Positions 51,001-60,000 of a stretch of DNA of 64,000 bases are shown here, one piece after another (the first letter of the stretch is position 1; the number at the start of each line of letters is the position of its first letter). The notes under the pieces were generated by a model that was not told where the DNA came from, did no database searches, and saw nothing but the letters and a program-made list of their open reading frames with translations. The translations under genes and the position numbers were made by a program. Source of the DNA: Siphonodentalium dalli. Taxonomy: Eukaryota > Mollusca > Scaphopoda > Gadilida > Siphonodentaliidae. The stretch spans positions 200,609,828 to 200,673,827 of the forward strand of contig CP136062.1 of the NCBI GenBank assembly GCA_032622095.1. Reading direction: 5' to 3'.

Positions 51001-54000
51001 AGACAGCCGACACATACTACTATGTTACGGCTTGCGCATATTTTGCATTCCGCAGACCTGCCAGTGCCAATTTCAGAAGAGTCCAAAACATATCTCTTCT
51101 CCTTCTATTACTAAATATCCATATGATTATGTGGTGAATAGAATACCTCAATGACTAACAAAAATGACAGCTTTTGTATCATCACACATATACAGCGCCG
51201 TTCCGCAAGAAGCCTCTATTTCGTGTATGACCACTGCCCAGTACCAGTGACTGGCGGGGTGCTAATATCGTTGATTCGGAAAACCAATCTTCATGGGCGC
51301 ACGCCTCAGCACCTGAGCCTTAGGGTGGGGAAGACTCGTCATGTGCCGCTGACAGCGCACCAGCCAACCAGCCTTCAGTTCTTCCCAGATGAAAATGCAG
51401 CTCAAGCTCTCATTTTCTCTCACAATTCAGAAGACGGATGTAATTGCATCCGTAATATAATCGTTCGTTGTGTTTCTCTCAAATTAAATGTCTTTGTGGG
51501 TTAGACCTCAATACATGCATGTTTAGTTGCACTTTCACATTCCCATACTTCAACTGCGATGGGACCGGTTTTTAAATATACCTCCAATAGTTTAATATTG
51601 AATCAACGGTTACTGTAACCATGCACATTTTGTCAAGAGGGAGAGTGCAAAGTTTAATGCTCGTGAATTAGAGAATTACAAGTGCATACGGGTGCGAGTA
51701 CAATTGCTCCTGTCATCTGGGAGGGACTGAGACTTCTGACTCTTCCCCACGGTCCATGGCCCACTCCATTACGAGAGTGGGTCTTGTCCCCCTGGAATCA
51801 TTCTCCCTCGGGATATGTCCAGGCCTGCTCTACCTTCGGAGGACTTTCCGTACGCGTATAAAACATTCTCCTCACCGTAAGCAAGGGCACCGCGAAAACT
51901 GTTCTTGCACAGGAGAAATCGGTTCTCATCGTCCTCTTCGCCGAGAAGTGACAGTATCTTACCTGCAGTTTAATTTCTAGCAGGTAAGACCACGTGGCCA
52001 CATAATGAACTGAATTTACCTTATTAACATTATTTTGCATTAACTAACAAAATGTTTTGTGTATTACGCTTGCTAATAACTAACAGAATGTCTTGTCTTG
52101 CTTATAGTCGACGAGATTCGACTTTGATGGCCACACTCCGTGCGGGTTGCTCAAGAAATAAACGCGGCAATATGCGGTATTGTCATTGTTGGATGAGGGC
52201 CCGTTGGTCCATGGTTAAACAATTTGAGCAAACTTACCAGTCTTACCTCGGGCAGGACCAGTTCACCCCCCCCCTGGTCATGCATCAGCAGACTTTGGGT
52301 GGCAGCGTGCAGTTCTCGGAGATTCGGGCAACCAATCCTCCAGGACACCCGCACACTCGCCTTTGGAGGCTGTTCTGGGTGGGGAAGTCTCGATGTCCGG
52401 TGCCGCTCAATGCGCTCCAGCCAAAAGGCCTTCTGACGCTTCCCCACGGCGCTGTGGCCCACCCCATTACGAGGCTCGGTCTTGTCCCCCTGGAAACGTC
52501 ATCCCACGTGATACGTCCAGGCCTGCTCCTCTGCCGTCATGGGATCCTAGTGGTATGTCATCGACGTTTATTCCAGCTTGTCTGGACCACCTGCATTCGG
52601 GAGATTCGGTGGGGGGGTTTTCTCTGGTCAAATGGATCCTTCTAATTTTATCTTTTTGCTGACCTTCTGGCATTGGGGTGGGCCAAAGCACCTTAACTTC
52701 AACTGCGAGGGCATCTATACCTCGTTCGAGCCATTCCCCGAGTGGGCTTCCCTTTAGTACCTTATCTCAACCTGATGCAGGGTGTTCTGTTGCTGTGGTC
52801 GATACTGACATGCTTCCTATACTTCTCATGGCGTCTGATGGCTTTGACGACGATGGGCAAGAATCACGGGATTCTGTCGTTCCTAAGGAACTCGCTTTGC
52901 GTATGGAAACGACATGGGTCGATCTCTTGTACAAAACTTCATCACAGATATGTGTCAACTGACTTACACAAACTTGCACAACTGTACCAGTCTTTACCTC
53001 GGGATGAACCAGTTCGAGCCCCATGGTCCTGCACCAGCAGTCCGTGGCAGGCGGGGTGCCGTTATCAGAGATTTGGGCAACCAATCCTCCAGGACAATCG
53101 CACCCGAGCCTTTGGAGGCTGTTCTGTGTGGGGACAACTCGATGTCGCATACTGTCAATAGCGCTTTCTATTTTGGAAGATATTTACAGAAATCACTATC
53201 ATCACTTGAAAACGAGAAGAAGACGCAGTGAAGTCAGCAGCAGAAGAAGAAGTCTCTACTTGCTCGGTTTCTAGCTGGCGCGTATGGTGTGGCACTGCCT
53301 GGGACGTTTCTTCCTAAAACCAGGGGGGGGGCAGGTACAAGCTTGAGCAATACTGGAATCTGAATTTATGAGCTCTTTCACATAACATATCAAGGCTGAT
53401 TCATGACTAAATCACATTTACATGAAATATGTTTTCGGAAGAGTACATTCCCGTCAAACTGGGATATTAAATTTATTGCTCGTTGCCTCCTCCTGGGCTT
53501 GCATTCTAATCCATATAGTTCAGTTGAGGGCTTCTCCTTGGCGGAAAAATATAATTTTTTAAAGTAAAATAACTTTTTCCTTAAGGGAAGCCCGAACTAT
53601 CAGAGATCCCTCCCATGGCGGTGCCATTCCCAACCCCGCGACTCGCAAATCCTATGATTCGGTCGGAAAATTAAAAACTGACTAGCTGGATTGTTACAAC
53701 GCGAGAATCACTCGAGAGTTACACGAGACGCATCCATGCGTAGCTAATCCCGAGCACTGAATGACCTGAGTAGGCAATAGACGGACAATAAATTTTAACC
53801 CTCCTGATAACACAAGGCCGAGGATAATAATCCATATAGTTCAGTTTCTGGCTTCCCTTAAGGAATAAGTAATTTTACTTTAAAAATTATATGTCTAACT
53901 AAACCTTCTAAGCCTGTATTTTTTAATGCACAGGTTCTAGGACGCGAAGCGTGTAATAAACACAGAACGACACGATGTGTAAATGGGTTTGTCGATACAG

Positions 54001-57000
54001 CACTCGTGCTGTCATGGAAGGATAGAACTCGAGGCGCAAGCGACAGCACTCGTGCCGTATTGACAAACCCATTTACACATCGTGTCGTTCTGTGTATTTG
54101 TTTTAGTTCTTACTTCTAGAATTCTGGAGTGTAATGAATGTACAGATGATTTTATGGACCAGTTAGGGATTGATCATAAAATGCTAGTTCCTTTTGGACA
54201 GTTATCACTTTTTTTATATTACCTAAGTGAATAATAATTTAACACAATACGCATGTTTCAACAAATATCATGGATTTGTCCCAACAATGTGTTAATGATG
54301 GGCATATTCAAAGATATTCTAATCAGTGGTCCATTTCACTGTCAACATTGGATCATGCTGGTGATATCGACAACAGATCAAATCATCATCCAAACCAACT
54401 TTAGGAATTAGTTTGTGGACTATACTGTTGGTGGAGTATACTGTAATAGTTGTTTTATTTCTTTCTTCCATTTTACTTTGAAGTGAGTCAGAAAATCATC
54501 TCATACGTTATTTATTTGCAGAAAATTTCCAAATCTTGCCGCCACGAAGTTACCAGAGTTATGAGACAAAGGGCCAAGAGCGTAGAGCTGTTACCTGAGA
54601 TTGAATCGCCATGCATCGCCGATCTAGGAAAGTTTTGTTCAGCAAACAATGACTTTAACAAAAATGAGGTATGTGTTGGATATATAACTTTCATTAGGCC
54701 AAAAAAAAAAAAGGTGTTGGTTCTCAGGCCCCGCCGCATTGAATAAAAAGGGCCGCATTAGGCCTTTTTATTGCATTGCCTGATGTTACGACAAAAAAAC
54801 TTACGATTTTTTTTTAATTTTTTTTTTTAAATATGACCGTAGCAGATATGTGTTGAATAATAGTGTGCATTGAGCTCTAACATGTAATGTGTTAAAAAGT
54901 GACTTGCAGGCTTACAACATGTAGATGACTAGATGTAGAAGTAGATGACTACAATTAAGAAAATGATAAGCTGACCCTCATGCTCTTCTTATAATTAGTC
55001 ATTGTGAACTAACTTACACTAATTGTAACTTTATACAATTGAAAGGCACAGAACTAAATTCAGGATCACATATTAGAATGGGGAGGTATCAGTTTTTAGA
55101 CAACAATAACAGTAGTTAATGTCAGGGGCATTATATAATGTTAGGTAATCCCAGTCATACACTGGTAGTACAATGTCATTTTTATATAAGATTAAATGAG
55201 TTTATATGCATAACAGTTCCCTCTACATTTCTGGTTATTACTAGACAGAGGAAGGTATCTTTGTCCATGCTTACTATGCGCAGAAAAAAAATAAAAAAAT
55301 AAAAACAAAACCCTCCCTCCCTCATTGATTTGAAGAAAAAAATTGCCCGAGAACCAAAACTCTTTTTTTTTTTGGCCTTACCAGACATGATTTACGGCAA
55401 CCCTTATGTTCATAATAATAACAATCGATCCATGTATATAGTGCATTACATTATACTCTGAATTAATTCAATGCACTTGCTCATATTCTTGTGTATATTT
55501 TTTCAGCAACTCCAGCAAGACATGATGGGGTTGTGTCACTATAAAATTTATTTTAAAATGTTTTATCCTGCAACAAAGTTGAAGGCTTGGCTGTCCATGT
55601 CCACCCATCCATCGATGCAACATTGTCTTGGGTTTTATTAGTTGTCTGTTATTAGTAGTCTGATTGTCCTCTGCTTTTTAACCTGAACAACCCTCTAAAT
55701 GAATTAACAGACCATTTCAATGTATATCTTTATTAATGAATGAGAGAATCCAATTGGTATAGTAAGGGTTAAACATTGTTTTTTTTTTTTTTTTTTTATC
55801 TCAGGAGATTGAGTGTTTAGAAGAAAACTATGATCAACTTACTGAAGGATGCAGAAACGCTGTTGCTGATTTTATTGAATTAGAGGACGAGGATCTCAAA
55901 TTAGACCATGCTCTAATGAAGGCATGTGATCCCGTCATCAGACAACTCTGTGATGTAAGTTACTTAACTCTTTCATTGCCAGGCTAAATTTACACCTAAA
56001 CTGATTTTTGTATATGAAATGTATGATACAGTATGAATTTCCTACTTATGAAATAACTTTTCAAATATCAAGGACTTGTATGTGGGTGATAAGCATAATA
56101 CATGCTGATGAATATTTCTTGGAAAAAAAAAATTCACCGTAATCAAGGGGCATAACTCCTTGTCTACCAATGGGGGAAAAACTCCAGAAATTTAATTTTT
56201 TCTGTAATAATTAAATTGAAAAATGGCCCAAATTCTACTATAATGATTTTCTGAGACACAGAACAAATTTGGTGAGGATCTGATAACTTTCTCCTTTATA
56301 TCTTCACAATTTAAAAACTTGTGAGAGCAATTTAGGGTCTAGTCCTGATATCAGGACCATGTGTGAGGAGGGCCAATTGGGGATCCTGTAACTCCCAGAT
56401 TTATTATCGTAAATTTTGGTGTATAAGTCGCGTGCGTGTATAAGATGCACCCCCCCACTTTTCAACCCCAAATCCTGCCTTTTGTGAAATACCTTTGTAT
56501 AAGACGCACCCATTTTTAGATGCTGGAATTTCAGAAAACTTCTGTGCATGGTAAGTATTGTACTGGTAAGTATTGAGAGCAAGTATTCACACATCACATT
56601 TGGGAGGAGAAGAAATGGAGAAAGTTATTTACGTTAGAATGATTTATTTAAACACACAATATAACATAACAATTCATAGCACAGCACAATTTATCAAAAC
56701 GAACGACATTTGCAATAGACAAACAATAAAAATATGGAATGGGAACTGAATGATTTAATACACGGAATGCACAAAACGGACATTTCAACAACAATAACAT
56801 TCATTCACTTTCGTCATCACTTTCGTCGTTATCAATAAACAATTTAAACCACTCAGCATCTTGTTGACGGTGCGTTCTGGTGGCATGTCGAAAAACATCG
56901 GCACCTCGTCCATGTTGCCGATTTGATCGAGGATGTAATCGTATCTTTTTCGTTGCTTGATTACGAAGCGTTGAAATTCGAATAGCCGGTCCTATTGAGA

Positions 57001-60000
57001 CTCGGCTTACTGTTGTTTTAGGATAATGGCCTTGTTAATTAAGATTTCACCCCGATTTTGAGTTACCGTTGTATAAGGCGCACCAATATTCTGGGCTATA
57101 TATTCAGGTAAAAAAGATGCGACTTATACACCAAAATTTACGGTAATGGTTCCGTGATGACCTGCCCCAGTGACAACAAGATATTGCAAAATTATAATAT
57201 GTACATTTTATGATTATATATCTAACTACAAGTTTGTCATCCTTGTGCTATAAATAAAATACCAAATGACACATATACCTGTGGTCTAAACTATCACTGA
57301 GGCAAGTTATTTGTCACCTGTGTGGGTTATTTCTCTCCATTTGTGTTTCAATTGAGCAAAAAGGGTCAGTTTTGACTGGCAACACAATCAAAAGTGCACG
57401 TATTGTAATATAAGGTTGTCAAAAATCATGTTTAAATAAATGAATGCATTGATAAAATGTAAAAATGTTGTCTCCTTTTTTCTTCTGGCAACGGCGGCCA
57501 TTTTGGATCATTTGCTGCATGACTTCCGTTACAAACTTTTTTATATTATAGCTTCAAACTGCGCATTCCGAAGACAGCTGTTCTTTCATTGTGGCTATGT
57601 TATTTACTAAATTACTGACAATGATGTTTTTGCCAATAGTGATTTGTTCATGTGTCTACGACAAAAATTATTTCTGAGTAAAGAATTTATTTTACTCTCC
57701 ATAACCAATGGATATTGAATTGATAGATGATAATTAGAAAATCTGATGGATCCGGCCAAAGTTTTTACCCTTGATGCTGTTTGTTGTTGAACTTGATAGG
57801 ATTTATTTTATTTATTTGAAACATTTTGTATAAGCCTAATGCATGTCAGTTTTGTGATGTAGTGTAGATAATAATTATTGGGATGATGAAGTGTGAGTTG
57901 TCGTATTTGACAGGCTGCCTTCACATAAGACAATGCGTTAAGAGGCATTGGATTTCAGGATTTAGTCGGAAATATGGCTTGTTGCCATTCATCGGAAAGC
58001 TCTCCCCGAGAGCTTTCCGATGAATGGCAACAAGCCATATTCCGACTAAATCCTGAAAAGTTACACATAATTCTGCTGAGGTTAAGAAGTCGATTACTTA
58101 GAGCATTACAGTAGCTCGCCATGAAAATTACGGAACTTTGAAGTTGCCAACATTGTTCGGCTGTCAAATTATAAACTGAGGTGTCATCCTACAGGTACAT
58201 GTACCTGTCATTGAACTAATCTTATGGCCCACCGTCCACCAGATATTGAATGTGTTTGGACAGTTATACAATAGAGTAAGATGAACATTCTAATAATGCG
58301 TTGATTGGCATTACACATGCAAGCATGAATATAAAATGCAATAATTCTCTTTATGTCTATGGAAATTAACAAGATTCTTATGGACGTATGATTTTTTTCA
58401 ACTTTCTGTCAACACTGTGCAGTGTTGCCTATGGGAAATTATTTGGTTCCATGTAATCTATAATGCAATTTTCTAACTGCAGCCTGAGGAGGAAGATACA
58501 GATGCATTCGACATTCTGGAATGTCTCATTGAGCATAAGCATCACGACGCCATGGGTGATAAGTGTGAATGTGCTGTTGAACATCATCAAATAGTGAGTT
58601 CGCATATTTATTCTATTAGGCCACTGAACAAAGTCAATTTCCCCGTTATTTGATCTGAACCAAAGTTGGTACGTGTGTTTCTCCAAAAATTACAGGCCAT
58701 GTTCAAATATAGGTTCCGCCCAATTATTCTTACAGCTACAGCCCATTTTCAACTTAGAATTTACCCAAACACATTGCATATTAAATATTAAACACATTGC
58801 AAATATGGCTCATATGCATATTGTAGCTTGCCCACACATTTTGTCTTGTTGTGGCTCTTTAAAATGATAGTGCCTTAACACATCAAATTGCATCCTTAAA
58901 TTTCTTTGTGTGTGGTGTGAAGCCTCCGCTGAGGTGATCAGAATGGAATGGCAAAAATCATGCCAAAATTGTTATTTTTATAAAATTTATATCGAAATAG
59001 ACACAAAGCAGCATCATTATTATAAAACGAATTGCATGCAGTGACTATTGTCTGCTGAATCATTGCCGTAGTGAATTTACACTTCGGTGTAATTCAAACA
59101 TTGTGTTCTCTGAAAATGCACAATCGATGTGGTTAGAATTTGTTATAATCTTTGTTAATTGTTACATTGTCCAGTGGAGATAGTGTTTGGATACTAACTT
59201 TTCGGTTTTACTCAACCACAACCCGTAATATGTCATTAACCCTTTCTATACTGAATGGATTCTCGCATTCAGCTATAAAAGTTTCTATTGGAATAGTCTA
59301 TTATTCATTTGGATGGATGTTTACTGTTTAGTTAGCAAAAGCAGATTGGTGGAAAATGTTCTCATAATAAGTTCAACAAATGACTTTTGGCCGTTTGTTG
59401 AAATTATTATGTGAACATTTCCTAAGGGAAATACTTGTCAATGAGCATTTAGTACAGAAAGGGTTATATTCCATCTAATCTAAAAAGTGTTCACTCATTT
59501 GATAGTTCTATCAAGTGTCACCTTATCACAGGCTACTATTGACACAATCCGATTCCGCTTTCCATGTCTCTTCAATGTTTTGTAACTCAAAAATTTGAAG
59601 TGGCAAGTCAGTTTTCTGTTGATATCTAGTTAAGTGTTGGTATCTATATATTAGTATACAGCTTATCAGTTAGTTGTGTTAATCACACATAGCATGTGAT
59701 ATTCCCATTGTTCAAAAATAAGGCAAAGAGCACAAAACTGCACAAAATGTGCACTCCCTTCTCAATGTAAACAAATAATTGAAAACAAATTCATTTTCTG
59801 GCCTTTATGGTGCATAGTATGGACAAAGTAAACTTATTATATATATAATATATCTTACCATACCACCATATAACATCGTGTGCATTCAAAGTTGTTCCAT
59901 GGGCTTCATTTTTGTCCCCCGACGTTTCCGTCGGAGGACTATAGAAATGACCCTCGTCCGTCCGTCCGTCGTACCGTCCGTCCGTCCGTGTGTCCGTGCG

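Larger units (their letters stand above)
48715..53890. mobile_element. Decayed 5-kb element with inverted terminal repeats, possibly DIRS-like
   Basis: The left repeat (48715-48925) returns in reverse complement on the right in two parts. TTTTTCCGCCAAGGAGAAGC and the adjoining 43 bp correspond to 53510-53553. The CGAGGATAATAATCC ... CAGTTTTTAATT block corresponds to 53672-53846. A further inverted pair, TTCCTTAAGGGAAGCC at about 53576 and GGCTTCCCTTAAGGAA at 53850, sits at the right. Split, inverted terminal repeats with extra internal complementary segments resemble DIRS-type retroelements. I could not recognise reverse transcriptase or tyrosine recombinase, so the class is unproven. Confidence 0.6.

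Noticed and set aside
52052-52645. Plus-strand frame of 197 codons, the longest in the window
   Set aside because: It lies in the repeated GC-rich module of the decayed element, overlaps other open frames on both strands, and shows no family motif.
54450-54521. Coding extension upstream of exon K
   Set aside because: The open frame before 54522 is AT-rich intron; the acceptor TTTATTTGCAG and family alignment place the border at 54522.
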